A DNA stretch of 64,000 bases from Acidobacteriaceae bacterium (GCA_035944135.1 DASZBM010000001.1:604797-668796); one strand, 5' to 3'. Counted from the first letter of the stretch, positions 1-8,685 are shown. A program made the numbers and translations. The notes: generated by a model not told the origin, from the letters alone.

Positions 1-1661
1 TCGAAACGAATAATCGGAAACAGCCGCGCCACGTGCAGGATGGCTTGAATCACCTGCTCCCGCACAAACGCCTTCGAGTAATCGATCTGCGCCGTATCGT
101 TCCACGCAAACGTCGTCCCATCGTTGCCGTGGTAAACGTACCGCGTCGTCCCATCATGATGATGCCGCAGCCGAAACACCACCGCCGCATCCGACTGATC
201 GTAGTAATGGTCCTCGATCTTAATCTCGACCCGCGAATCCGTTGACAGGTCCGGCCCATTGAAGCTGTAGCTTGGAAACGGGCTCTCCCACCGGTACAAA
301 AACCAGTCCGGATGCTCGATCACCCAATCCGAATCGATGCCCATGTGGTTCGGCACCATGTCGCTCGCCAGCCGCACCCCATACCGCGCCGCGCGATTCC
401 GCAAATTCTCGTACGCGTAGTTCCCGCCCAGATCTTCCGCGATGTCATACCGCTTCAGCGAGTACGCGCTCGCCACCGCATCATGATGTCCGCGCAGCCG
501 CTTGATCGTCCGCGACGCCACGCTGCGCTCCCACAACCCAATCAGCCACAGCGCCGTCATTCCTCGATCGGCCATGATCTGCAGCTCTTCATCCGGAATA
601 TGATCCAGGCGATGAATGTGCCGCCCGTACTTCTTCGATAGCTGTTCGAGCCACACATACGTGCTCTTCGCAACCATCACCACGTTCGGCATCCACGCCT
701 GGTCCGCCGAAAACGCCTCGTACTCGTTCAGCGGCGCCTGGTAGTCCGTCGCATATCGCCGCCTGCGCTTGCCCTCGGCGTCGATGTACCACTGGTCCTC
801 AAATCCGATGTACTCATCCCCGACAAATCCTTCGCCGCCACGCCCCGGGGCTCCATGCCTGTGCCAGTCCGGCCCCGGCGGATGAAACAACATCCAGATC
901 GCGAGCTCTTCCTCACGCACCGTGTCGATCGCCAGCAGCAGCTTCTTCAGGTCCGCGTCGAGATACGGCGTCCAGTGTGCGCGAATGAAATCCAGCTGCC
1001 CCGTCAGCGACTCCGGCGACGCCTTCATCGGCGCCTGCAGCGCATCCAGCAGACTCCCAACCTCCGGCGCCAGCTTCGGCCGTGTCTTGAAATACTCCGG
1101 CAGCGTCTCCGTCGCCTTGGCATAAACCGTCTTCTCACGCAGCGGCGCATCCGAGTACAGCTCACGAAAAGCCTTGAACGCCGGATTGATGTTCGCCAGC
1201 CACAACAGCAGCAGCTCCTCGACAGCCGCCTCGCGATTCGGCATCCCTTCCGTGGCCTTCGTCAGCCACTCCGCCGCGCTCAGCTTGCCGCTGTAAATCG
1301 CAGTGTTCGGAAATTTCTCCGTAAACGTCTGCAGCAGCTTCTCCACCTGCTCCGGGCTCGCATGCTGCGTCAGCCATTGAACGGCCGCGCTCAGCACCTC
1401 CGGGTCCTTCTCCTTGCGGAACCGCGCAATCAGCGCGTGGTTCAGCTCGTCGATCATCCCCATCGCATACAGCGCGCCCGCATGAATCGTCCGCTCCGGG
1501 TCAAGCTTCCCGCCCGCCTCGGCCTCCCGCACTTTGTTCAGAGCCTGCGCCATCTTCCGCGCCGCCGCCACATTGGCAAACACGACGTTCCCGGTGTAGC
1601 TGAACAGCACCTCGTCCAGCTCGAGCCGGTCGCGGATCTCGCGGCTGATGTGAAATTCCAT
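1..1661 (-). CDS. GH13 alpha-amylase-family protein, N-terminal part (runs off the left edge)
   Basis: An open frame of 553 codons starts at ATG 1661 and leaves the window without a stop, so the C-terminal part is missing. Residues 1-270 are mostly helical and hydrophilic, and I do not recognise them. From about residue 280 the sequence resembles the GH13 family: an aromatic-rich segment near 285-345, a stretch near 370-415 (LWLIGLWERS, then SAYSLKRYDIAEDLGG), and SDMVPNHMG near 434-441, which matches conserved region I of GH13 (D-x-x-x-N-H). The nucleophile and acid/base regions lie beyond the edge. It presumably acts on alpha-glucans. No signal peptide is visible, so a cytoplasmic location is inferred. 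The family call is fairly firm; substrate and reaction (hydrolase or transglycosylase) are unknown. Confidence 0.8.
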   Translation of the reverse strand, partial: MEFHISREIRDRLELDEVLFSYTGNVVFANVAAARKMAQALNKVREAEAGGKLDPERTIHAGALYAMGMIDELNHALIARFRKEKDPEVLSAAVQWLTQHASPEQVEKLLQTFTEKFPNTAIYSGKLSAAEWLTKATEGMPNREAAVEELLLLWLANINPAFKAFRELYSDAPLREKTVYAKATETLPEYFKTRPKLAPEVGSLLDALQAPMKASPESLTGQLDFIRAHWTPYLDADLKKLLLAIDTVREEELAIWMLFHPPGPDWHRHGAPGRGGEGFVGDEYIGFEDQWYIDAEGKRRRRYATDYQAPLNEYEAFSADQAWMPNVVMVAKSTYVWLEQLSKKYGRHIHRLDHIPDEELQIMADRGMTALWLIGLWERSVASRTIKRLRGHHDAVASAYSLKRYDIAEDLGGNYAYENLRNRAARYGVRLASDMVPNHMGIDSDWVIEHPDWFLYRWESPFPSYSFNGPDLSTDSRVEIKIEDHYYDQSDAAVVFRLRHHHDGTTRYVYHGNDGTTFAWNDTAQIDYSKAFVREQVIQAILHVARLFPIIRF

Positions 1662-1821
1662 GCAGAAGACTCTTTTTGTGGAGACGAAAAACGCACCAGT
1701 GCGCAACCGTGCGGCACTGAACTCTAAATCCTGTGAAGCAGACTCAGCCCGATTAGATGCCTTGCCGTTCAGTACTACACGCCTCTGGCGAACGCGCTAC
1801 AAACTTAAGCGACTGTTCTTA

Positions 1822-1913
1822 GGGTGCCCCATTCGTCGGCAGCTTCATGGCCGATGAGTGGGCTTCCGAATGCGGGTGCCCCATTCATCGGCGGCTACTT
1901 CGCCGATGAATGG
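1822..1913. repeat. Two tandem hairpin repeats beginning GGTGCCCCATTC
   Basis: Two related units lie between the GH13 gene and the response-regulator gene. The second has a perfect 13-bp stem (1881-1893 with 1901-1913, 7-nt loop). The first has a similar stem (1829-1840 with 1850-1861) using G-T pairs. Both begin GGGTGCCCCATTC or nearly so, and a related unit starts at 63366. They look like a dispersed REP-like family. Confidence 0.6.
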
Positions 1914-1939
1914 TTGAATGCCCCGGAACGCAGAAGAGC

Positions 1940-2488
1940 CTAACTCTTTTTGCGCCCTGCCAGCTTCTTCGTCGGCGTGCGTTTCGCCGGCTTTTTACTG
2001 GCGCCGCTCTTCTTCGCCGCAGCCTTCTTCGCTTCGGATTTCTTGGCCACAGCCTTTTTCGCCCCAGCCTTGCCATCGCCAGCGGGAGCCGCCGCTGCCT
2101 CGGAGATCTTCGCCAGCTTCGCCGCATGGCTCTCCAGGAGCTTCTCCAGTTGCCGGATCAGCACCGGCGTCTGCATCGGTTTCACCAGCATCCGGTCCGC
2201 GCCCATCTCCATCCAGTCGTCCTGCTCCACCGGGAATGCCGTCAGCAACGCCACCGCCGGATGGTACGGCGCGGTCCGCGCAGCCTGGATCACCTCGCGG
2301 CCGGCTGCATCCGACTCCATCCGCATGTCCGTGATCACCATCTGGTACTCGCGCGTCCGGATCTTCGTCCGCCCGTCGTGCGCGGAGGTCGCCGTATCCA
2401 CTTCGAAACCCGATATTTCGAGCACCGCCTTCATCGTCAGCAGCACAGCCACTTCGTCATCCACCAGCAACACACGGCGTTTCGCCAA
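1940..2488 (-). CDS. Response regulator receiver protein with lysine/alanine-rich histone-like C-terminal tail
   Basis: 182 residues. Residues 1 to about 120 form a CheY-like receiver: the acidic pair in LVDDE near residue 10, the phospho-acceptor Asp in VITDMRM, the Thr in LLTAF and the Lys in MLVKPM are all present. There is no ordinary DNA-binding domain. From about residue 140 to the end the protein is almost only Lys, Ala, Ser, Pro and Arg with repeated KKA/AKK units, like the tail of eukaryotic H1 or bacterial H1-like proteins. The tail could bind DNA or RNA non-specifically, so phosphorylation might control nucleoid binding; that is inference. No kinase gene is adjacent. The gene stands alone, divergent from infC. 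Confidence 0.85.
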   Translation of the reverse strand: MAKRRVLLVDDEVAVLLTMKAVLEISGFEVDTATSAHDGRTKIRTREYQMVITDMRMESDAAGREVIQAARTAPYHPAVALLTAFPVEQDDWMEMGADRMLVKPMQTPVLIRQLEKLLESHAAKLAKISEAAAAPAGDGKAGAKKAVAKKSEAKKAAAKKSGASKKPAKRTPTKKLAGRKKS

Positions 2489-2791
2489 GTCAATCCTCCT
2501 CGGGTCCCCGGTCAGCTTGCTGGGTCATCCCATGCTGTACTGCAGTCCGCAGCCGCACTTCTTCAGCACTCAAATCCAGGGTGCCTGTATCCGCCCCATA
2601 TTCTCAGCTTCGCCAGACGCACGCAAGCGCAAGGCCTCACAGCTCCCTGACTTGCACCGCCCGCGGCAGGCTGCCTGCCTCATTCAACTCTCGCCGATTT
2701 GCGGTCACGAATCTTTGGAACTGGTGGTTTCATCCGATGCGAAGGAGTTACATTCCTTTTACATCGCATCTCATGAGAGGGTGAGGTTGGA

Positions 2792-2800
2792 TGCTACACT
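2792..2800 (+). promoter_or_regulatory. Candidate extended -10 promoter element for infC
   Basis: TGCTACACT fits the extended -10 pattern TGnTAnnnT, about 90 bases before the infC start. I see no convincing -35 box at the usual distance. Weak evidence. Confidence 0.3.
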
Positions 2801-2878
2801 TAAACCCTCCCAGGACCCACGCGCCAGCTCTCGAAGGCGCATCCAACACCAATACAAAAGCCGCCTAGCCGGCGCGCT

Positions 2879-2884
2879 GGAGAA
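2879..2884 (+). promoter_or_regulatory. Ribosome binding site that fixes the ATC start of infC
   Basis: GGAGAA lies six bases before ATC 2891. This spacing supports initiation at the ATC, since no standard start codon is available upstream in frame. Confidence 0.6.
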
Positions 2885-2890
2885 CGCACT

Positions 2891-3496
2891 ATCCCGCCAC
2901 TCGATAAACGCTCGCAGAAGTCCTTCATTCGCACCAACGACCGTATCCGCGCCCGCGAAATTCGCGTTATCGATGAGAACGGCGAACAGCTCGGTGTTAT
3001 GGCGCCGTTTGACGCGCTCAAGATCGCTCGCGAGCGCTCCCTGGACCTCGTCGAGATCTCCCCCAACGCGACCCCTCCTGTCTGCAAGATCCAGGATTAC
3101 GGAAAGTTCCTCTACGAGAAGGACAAGAGTGACCGCGCCGCCCGCAAGAAGCAGAAGGTCATCGTCATCAAGGAAGTCAAGTTCTCCGTCACCGTCGACG
3201 AGCACGACTACCAGACAAAGAAGAACCAGGCCGTGCGCTTCCTCTCGGACGGCGACAAGGTCAAGGCAAGCCTCCGCTTCAAAGGTCGCCAGATGTCGCA
3301 TCGCGACCTTGGCTACAAGATCATCAACCGCCTCATCGGCGACATAGGCGAAGCCGGCATTGTTGAGTTCATGCCCCGCATGGAAGGCACCACGCTCCAC
3401 GCCATCCTCGCTCCGTCCAAGAAGGCGGAAGCCCAGCCGAAGCCGAAGCCCGCCGCTCCGCAGCCCCCGGCTGCCGCTTCCGGCGCAACGGCATAA
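2891..3496 (+). CDS. infC: Translation initiation factor IF-3 with non-canonical ATC start codon
   Basis: IF-3 binds the 30S subunit and controls start-codon and initiator-tRNA selection. The first ATG in frame (2999) would cut into the conserved N-terminal domain. Translating further upstream gives the expected IF-3 start (SFIRTNDRIRAREIRVIDE, then NGEQLGVMAP). Between the in-frame stop at 2801 and 2999 there is no ATG, GTG or TTG, but an ATC at 2891 has GGAGAA six bases before it. This gives 201 residues, a normal length plus a short Lys/Pro/Ala-rich tail. E. coli infC starts with AUU, which lets IF-3 repress its own translation, and the same control is likely here. The gene has its own terminator, and rpmI and rplT do not follow it. 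Confidence 0.92.
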   Translation: MPPLDKRSQKSFIRTNDRIRAREIRVIDENGEQLGVMAPFDALKIARERSLDLVEISPNATPPVCKIQDYGKFLYEKDKSDRAARKKQKVIVIKEVKFSVTVDEHDYQTKKNQAVRFLSDGDKVKASLRFKGRQMSHRDLGYKIINRLIGDIGEAGIVEFMPRMEGTTLHAILAPSKKAEAQPKPKPAAPQPPAAASGATA

Positions 3497-3524
3497 ACGC
3501 CCGCAGCGGCCTTGGAACCTGAAG

Positions 3525-3549
3525 AAAAGCCGCGCTCCGCGCGGCTTTT
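3525..3549 (+). terminator. Rho-independent terminator of infC
   Basis: Perfect 11-bp stem (3525-3535 with 3539-3549), 3-base loop, A-run on the left arm and T-run on the right. It starts 28 bases after the infC stop and could work from both sides. Confidence 0.85.
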
Positions 3550-3724
3550 CGCCCCTTAATGAGACCGTGGGGCGGTGAGAAAAAAAGTGCCCCCCACCCG
3601 CTAACTCGCGTGAATCGAAGAGTTTAGCCGTAAGTAACTGAATCCAGATACTTTGCCAAAAAGTCCAAGGGTAAACCACCTCTTTTGAAGACTTTGCGCA
3701 AAAGCGGGGGGGAGGGGGGCAGGT

Positions 3725-5182
3725 CTACCCCCAATCATCCAGCGCCGCTATCGCTGCATTGAACCCGCACATCCCATGTACGCCACCGCCTGGTGGCGTC
3801 GACGCGCTACAGAGATAAATTCTCCGGCTCGACGTCCGATACGCCTTCAGCGTGGGCCTGGCTAGAATCTGCGCGAACGTCATTGCGCCGCCCGAAATAT
3901 CCCCCGCCCGCAGATTCGGATTCATTCGCTCCAGCGCCGTCGCATTCCATGTTCTCCGCGCCAGGACACAATCCCGAAATCCTGGCGCAAACCGCTCCAA
4001 TTGCGCCTCGATCACCGCCGTCCGGTCCTCATCCGACCAGCTCGGAACGTGACAGTAGGCCCACGCCGTATGCTGCGCTCTGCCCTCTTCACAGGCCGGC
4101 GCCCGCGATGGATCGAACAAGCTCGGCTGCACGACCAGCACAAACGGCCTGTCGTTGTGCCGCCCATTGAACGCATCGTCTTCCGACGCCACGATCTCCT
4201 CGAGCGATCCTCCCAGGTGCACCGTTCCGGCTCTCCAGCACTCGATCGCACTCCACGGAATTGGCTCGCTCAGCGCATAGTCGATCTTGAAAACACCCGG
4301 TCCGCGCTTAAAGTGCCGCAGCTTCGCACGATAACCCGGTGACAGCGCCTCACCCGCAATCGCATCCAGCGCGGCGACTGAGGTATCGAACAGCGTCACA
4401 TCCGCCGAGCTCACCCGTCGCAACTCCTCAAGGCTGTTCACCTCAAAGTCGACGATGATCCTTCCACCCAGCGACCGCAGATAAGCGGCCAGCGCACCTG
4501 TGATCGACTGCGCTCCGCCCGCAGCGACTGGCCACCCGGTCGTATGGCCCGCCGTTCCCAGCACCATACCGGTCGCCGCACTCGCCAGTTCTGTCAGCGG
4601 AATTACCGCATGAGCCGCGAGCCCGCCAAACAGCGCTCGTGCCCGCTCTCCACTGAAGGCCGACCGAGCCAGCCACCGAGCCGGCAAGCCTGCAACAACC
4701 CCAAACATTGCTAGCGTCGCCGGATGCCGCGGCGCTCCAGCCAGCGGCTCCATGAACGCCTCAACCAGCCGGGGCCAGTCACGCACCGACGGCCCGAAGA
4801 GATTCCGCCAGGCTCTTGCATCGTGCTGCCCAAACTGCGCGGCTGTCTCATCCAGACCGTGCTCCAGCATTACGGCGGTCCCATCATCCAGCGGATGCGC
4901 GAGCGGCGCGGGCGGCTCGATCCACTCCAATCCAAAATCCTCAAGCGGAAGCGACTGGAACAAGGGCGAGGCTACGCCCATCGGGAAGCAGGACGACCCC
5001 ACATCGTTGCGAAACCCCGGTAGTGTCAGCTCCGCGGTCGAGCACGCTCCGCCAATGCTCTCGTTGCGCTCAAAGACAGTCACCGCAACGCCGGACAGCG
5101 CCAGCGTTACGGCAGCCGCCAGCCCATTCGGCCCCGACCCTACAATGTTCGCAGTTCTCATTGGCATGGTCGTTGGATGCAA
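3725..5182 (-). CDS. FAD-dependent phytoene dehydrogenase-like oxidoreductase
   Basis: 485 residues. The N-terminal dinucleotide-binding motif (NIVGSGPNGLAAA, with VFERNESIGGACS about 25 residues later) and the C-terminal GGGVHGMCGFNAA are typical of the phytoene dehydrogenase / CrtI-like NAD(P)/FAD oxidoreductases. Many members of this branch are not carotenoid enzymes and have unknown substrates. No carotenoid gene is nearby, so I do not assign a substrate. It follows the DUF1275 gene by about 50 bases on the same strand and may end the tyrS operon. Three Met codons near the N terminus (5182, 5167, 5161) are possible starts, none with a strong ribosome binding site. Confidence 0.85.
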   Translation of the reverse strand: MHPTTMPMRTANIVGSGPNGLAAAVTLALSGVAVTVFERNESIGGACSTAELTLPGFRNDVGSSCFPMGVASPLFQSLPLEDFGLEWIEPPAPLAHPLDDGTAVMLEHGLDETAAQFGQHDARAWRNLFGPSVRDWPRLVEAFMEPLAGAPRHPATLAMFGVVAGLPARWLARSAFSGERARALFGGLAAHAVIPLTELASAATGMVLGTAGHTTGWPVAAGGAQSITGALAAYLRSLGGRIIVDFEVNSLEELRRVSSADVTLFDTSVAALDAIAGEALSPGYRAKLRHFKRGPGVFKIDYALSEPIPWSAIECWRAGTVHLGGSLEEIVASEDDAFNGRHNDRPFVLVVQPSLFDPSRAPACEEGRAQHTAWAYCHVPSWSDEDRTAVIEAQLERFAPGFRDCVLARRTWNATALERMNPNLRAGDISGGAMTFAQILARPTLKAYRTSSRRIYLCSASTPPGGGVHGMCGFNAAIAALDDWG

Positions 5183-5233
5183 CGCGCCGAATCAGACTAC
5201 TCCGAAACGAAAAGCGTACCGGCTCGACGCCCG

Positions 5234-5962
5234 TCAGGCCCGGACCACCATCCTGTGGGCCTTCAGGTCCGAAAAAATCGGCAGCATGGTCGGTGCGGCC
5301 AGCAGTGCCGCCAACGGCAGCAGAAGCAGGAATCCCACACGCTGGAACGTCAGCGCACTCAAAATTCCACCTGCAAAAAACAGCAGAACCAGTGTCGACA
5401 GTTGCACCAGTCGCCGGCGATGCGCCAGCACCGGAACGTGCCCTGAGCTGCGATTCCAGTAGATCAGTTTGCCCAGTTCGATGCCAACATCGGTCACCAT
5501 GCCGGTCACGTGCGTCGTGCGAATCTCCTTATGCGAGATCTTCGTGATGATCGCGTTCTGCAGGCCCATGCAGAATCCCATCAGCATCAACGTCGCGAAC
5601 AGATGATTAACCCCGGCGAAAGTCGGAATCACCGCCAGCAGCACAGCCTCAAGGAACACGGGGACAGCAAACAGGCTCTCGCGATCACGCCTCCGCTCCC
5701 AGTTCACGAGTACGGCGCAGAAGGCCGCTCCCGCAATGAAGGATGCCAGGATCGCTGCTGGCCGCAGCAGCAGAATCGCGTACCCCTTTGTGCCGGCCTC
5801 CGCCGCGAGCGTCGCCACAATGCCCGACATATGCGACGTAAACTGCCGCAGCCCCAGATATCCGACCACATCCACCGCGCCTGCATTGAAGGCGAGCAGC
5901 GCCGCAAGCTGCCAGTTCGCGGCCTCCGTGCGTTCTCGCGCGGTCATGCGGCGCAGAGGCAT
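5234..5962 (-). CDS. DUF1275 (YoaK) family integral membrane protein
   Basis: 242 residues with about six hydrophobic segments. The pattern fits DUF1275: N-terminal AFNAGAVDVVGYLGL and FTSHMSGI, a central GFCMGLQNAI followed by TTHVTGMVTDVG, and two hydrophobic stretches at the C terminus. The molecular role of the family is not established; a transport role has been suggested. GGAG stands seven bases before ATG 5962. The start lies one base after the tyrS stop, so the two genes are almost certainly co-transcribed. Confidence 0.88.
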   Translation of the reverse strand: MPLRRMTARERTEAANWQLAALLAFNAGAVDVVGYLGLRQFTSHMSGIVATLAAEAGTKGYAILLLRPAAILASFIAGAAFCAVLVNWERRRDRESLFAVPVFLEAVLLAVIPTFAGVNHLFATLMLMGFCMGLQNAIITKISHKEIRTTHVTGMVTDVGIELGKLIYWNRSSGHVPVLAHRRRLVQLSTLVLLFFAGGILSALTFQRVGFLLLLPLAALLAAPTMLPIFSDLKAHRMVVRA

Positions 5963-5963
5963 G

Positions 5964-7253
5964 TCAGATCTCCCACTTCACCCGCACGGCCCGCTTACCA
6001 AGACGGAGTACTGGCGCGTCTCCCAGCGCCTCGCGCGAGATCGTGCGCTCAACAAACTTCTCTCCGTTTACCGAGACGGCGTTCTCCGCAAGCTTACGCT
6101 GCGCCTCGCCGGAGGACGCAGCCAATCCTGCGAGCACCAGAAGCTTCGGCAGCCGAACCATGCCGTCGGCGATGAGGCCCTCCGCGCTTTCCGCGATCGG
6201 TACCTCCGGTAGATCTTCGGCAACGCCGCGCTGCTGAAACTGCGTCGACCATCCCTGCGCAGCCTGCTCCGCTGTCTGAACACCATGGAATCCCGCAGTA
6301 ATCGTCAGCGCGAGCTGCTTCTTGACGTCCATGGGATGCAGCGCACCGTCCTTGACGCGCTGGCGCATCGTGTCAATCTCCGACTGCCGCACGTCCGTCA
6401 AGAACGTCCAGTACTTCCACATCAATTCATCGGAGATGGACATCAGCTTGCCGTACACCTCGGCCGGCGATTCCTGAATGCCGATCGCATTGTTGAGCGA
6501 CTTCGACATCTTCTGCACGCCGTCCAGGCCTTCCAGGATCGGCGTCATCAGGATGACCTGCGGCTTCTGGCCGAAGTGGCGCTGCAGATCGCGGCCGCGC
6601 ATCAGGTTGAACTTCTGGTCTGTTCCGCCCAGCTCGACATCGCATTCCAGCGCGACTGAGTCATAGCCCTGCGCGATCGGGTAAATCATCTCGTGCAACG
6701 AGATCGGCTGTTCCTCCTGGAAGCGCTTATGAAAGTCTTCGCGCTCGAGCATCTGCGAGACGGTGAACTGCGCCAGCAGCTTCACCATGTCGTAGTAGCC
6801 CAGCTTGTCCAGCCACTCGGAGTTGAAGCGTACTTCAGTCTTTACCGGGTCGAGGATCCTGAACACCTGCTCGGTATACGTCTGTGCATTCACAAGAATC
6901 TCTTCGCGCGTGAGCGGCTTGCGCGTGACGTTGCGTCCCGTCGGGTCGCCGATAAGCGCCGTCGAATCGCCAATGAGAAAGATCACTGTGTGCCCTAGCT
7001 GCTGGAAGTGGTGCAGTTTGCGCATCAGTACGGTGTGACCGAGGTGCAGGTCCGGTGCTGTCGGGTCGAAGCCTGCCTTGATCCGCAGCGGCTTCCCCGT
7101 TTTGCGCGATTCTTCAAGCCGCGTCCGCAGAGCATCGACAGCTGCGCTGCTCGTGGCAGGAATCAGCTCCGCCGCGCCCTTGGTAATCAGGTCAAGCTGT
7201 TCGTCGACAGACGCGAATACGTGGAGATGCGGTTTGGGGTTCTCGATAGACAT
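5964..7253 (-). CDS. tyrS: Tyrosine--tRNA ligase
   Basis: 429 residues. This cytoplasmic class I synthetase charges tRNA-Tyr with tyrosine. The HIGH signature appears as HLGH at residues 70-73, and KMSKS is intact near residue 250. The final 60 residues form an S4-type RNA-binding domain ([17 protein letters not shown], then VSVNGEKF). The length and the spacing between the signatures fit the TyrZ-like branch. It is the first gene of a minus operon with the DUF1275 gene. Confidence 0.96.
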   Translation of the reverse strand: MSIENPKPHLHVFASVDEQLDLITKGAAELIPATSSAAVDALRTRLEESRKTGKPLRIKAGFDPTAPDLHLGHTVLMRKLHHFQQLGHTVIFLIGDSTALIGDPTGRNVTRKPLTREEILVNAQTYTEQVFRILDPVKTEVRFNSEWLDKLGYYDMVKLLAQFTVSQMLEREDFHKRFQEEQPISLHEMIYPIAQGYDSVALECDVELGGTDQKFNLMRGRDLQRHFGQKPQVILMTPILEGLDGVQKMSKSLNNAIGIQESPAEVYGKLMSISDELMWKYWTFLTDVRQSEIDTMRQRVKDGALHPMDVKKQLALTITAGFHGVQTAEQAAQGWSTQFQQRGVAEDLPEVPIAESAEGLIADGMVRLPKLLVLAGLAASSGEAQRKLAENAVSVNGEKFVERTISREALGDAPVLRLGKRAVRVKWEI

Positions 7254-7398
7254 GTTTCTTCAAAGTATATGAGCGGTGGGCGGGGAAAGGCTTTGACGCC
7301 AAGGCCGCGACGGTGCGCAAAGGGACGCCAAGGCAGGCGACGGTCCCGTTCAGTTTCCTGACATGCGGTGTCAGGAGGCACGACCTATACTCCTCCGC

Positions 7399-7812
7399 AT
7401 GGATGCCGAGCGAGCCCGAGCGTTTCTCCTCACGCTGCCGCACGTGGCCGAGACCCTGCAGTGGGGCGACAATCTTGTCTTCTGGGTGGGCGATAAATCC
7501 ATAGGCGGCAAGATGTTCGCGGTCCTTAATCTTGCCGCGGACGCGCATGGCGTCATCTCGTTCGCCTCAACACCGGAGCGCTTTGCGGAACTGGTAGAGC
7601 AGGAAGGATTGAAGCCTGCTCCCTACCTTGCGCGGGCGCACTGGGTGGCCGCGGACAACTGGACTTGCCTGCGGCCGGCCGTGTGGGAAGCAGAGCTCCG
7701 CGATGCGAACGCAGTCATCTTTGCGAGGCTGCCGAAGCGGACTCGCGACACACTCCTGAGCACGCCGGCAAAGAAATCGCAGAAGCCGCTGAAGAAGCGT
7801 CGCGCGCTCTGA
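7399..7812 (+). CDS. MmcQ/YjbR family protein
   Basis: 137 residues from ATG 7399; the frame is open back to 7363, but family members start near MDAERARAFLL. The order LTLPHVAET, WGDNLVFWVGDK, KMFAVLNL, FASTPERFAEL and ARAHWVAADNW is the usual YjbR pattern, with a CyaY-like fold and probable DNA-binding role. The last 20 residues are lysine-rich. No SD sequence is clear at either start. It abuts the convergent membrane gene at 7813. Confidence 0.8.
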   Translation: MDAERARAFLLTLPHVAETLQWGDNLVFWVGDKSIGGKMFAVLNLAADAHGVISFASTPERFAELVEQEGLKPAPYLARAHWVAADNWTCLRPAVWEAELRDANAVIFARLPKRTRDTLLSTPAKKSQKPLKKRRAL

Positions 7813-8211
7813 TTAAAGCGTCGGCGTCGCCTTCGTGGTCCACACACTAGCGAACGATCCGCGATACGCGTACAGCAGCACAATTTCGAGGATGGTGACA
7901 ACGATCGGGGCGATGATCATTGACGGAGCAACAGCGTGGAACAGGATATGGAACAGAAGAATGTTCACCGTAATCGGGCAGAGGATGCAAAGCCCGAACG
8001 GCGCCGTTCCGCCGAACAACACCAGCAGACCGCCGATCACCTGTAGCGCGGCCACAACCTGCGACCAGCCGACCTCGTGGAAGATGTTTACGAGATCGCC
8101 CAGCGGTGTGCCGCGCGGCGGCAGGGTCGGATGCATGAACAGCCCCATGCAACCAAAGAAGACGAAAACCAGGCCCAGCAAGATGCGGCAGACAAGTACG
8201 AGCACTTTCAT
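7813..8211 (-). CDS. Small DoxX-like integral membrane protein
   Basis: 132 residues from ATG 8211 with four predicted membrane helices: VCRILLGLVFVFFGCMGLF, VVAALQVIGGLLVLFGG, LCPITVNILLFHILFH and a final valine/isoleucine-rich helix. It is a clear paralogue of the next upstream gene, and aligning the two favours this start rather than ATG 8247. The helix pattern resembles DoxX/DUF417-like quinone-associated proteins. The function is unknown. Confidence 0.7.
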   Translation of the reverse strand: MKVLVLVCRILLGLVFVFFGCMGLFMHPTLPPRGTPLGDLVNIFHEVGWSQVVAALQVIGGLLVLFGGTAPFGLCILCPITVNILLFHILFHAVAPSMIIAPIVVTILEIVLLYAYRGSFASVWTTKATPTL

Positions 8212-8280
8212 CTGTTCACAACGCTCCTGTTCGAGATCTGACAGCATGGCCCGGGACTCTGCTGAGATGCGCGGCCGGCG

Positions 8281-8685
8281 CTAAAGTTGAGGCGCCTTTG
8301 CTTCTGGATTCGGATGCAGCACTGACGCAAAGCTTCGCCAGTAGACCGCGAGGAGAAACAGCTCAAGTATCAGCGCCAGAATCCCGAGCGCGTACCCGTG
8401 CGGCCACAGCAGCGCGTGATAGAGCAGGATGTTGACGATCACTGGCGCCAGCAGCGTCAGGCCCAGCGGGACGAACCGGCCCACCAGCAGTAGAATCGCG
8501 CCGACCAACTGCACGACCGCGACGAAGTTCATCCAGTGATGCGTGGCCATGATGCCGAACCAGGTGAGCGCATCGCCGGTGGGCAGCGGTGGATTGTAGA
8601 AGTGCAGCAGACCATTGAGGCCGAAGATCAGGAAGATCAATCCCTCGAGGATGCGCGCGCCGAGAATGACATATCGCATCGGCAT
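8281..8685 (-). CDS. Small DoxX-like integral membrane protein, paralogue of the downstream gene
   Basis: 134 residues, four membrane helices. LGARILEGLIFLIFGLNGLL, VAVVQLVGAILLLVGRFVP and LLAPVIVNILLYHALLWP match the neighbouring paralogue position by position. The loop FYNPPLPTGDALTWFGIM corresponds to the proline-rich loop of the neighbour. The pair probably arose by tandem duplication and may form a hetero-oligomer. A DoxX-like fold is likely; the substrate is unknown. Confidence 0.72.
   Translation of the reverse strand: MPMRYVILGARILEGLIFLIFGLNGLLHFYNPPLPTGDALTWFGIMATHHWMNFVAVVQLVGAILLLVGRFVPLGLTLLAPVIVNILLYHALLWPHGYALGILALILELFLLAVYWRSFASVLHPNPEAKAPQL

Larger units (their letters stand above)
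2489..2890. other. 402-bp intergenic region between the response regulator and infC
   Basis: The region separates divergent genes and should hold both promoters. No coding sequence is supported. In the infC frame the last stop before the gene is TAA 2801-2803, and no ATG, GTG or TTG occurs between it and 2999. The only clear signals are an extended -10-like sequence at 2792-2800 and the GGAGAA ribosome binding site just before the ATC start. Confidence 0.6.

Noticed and set aside
855..1727. 290-codon Arg-rich plus-strand frame over the GH13 gene
   Set aside because: Arginine- and glutamine-rich shadow typical of high-GC antisense frames.
3700..3720. G-run as a quadruplex control element
   Set aside because: It lies between convergent gene ends and has only two G-runs, too few to support a quadruplex claim.
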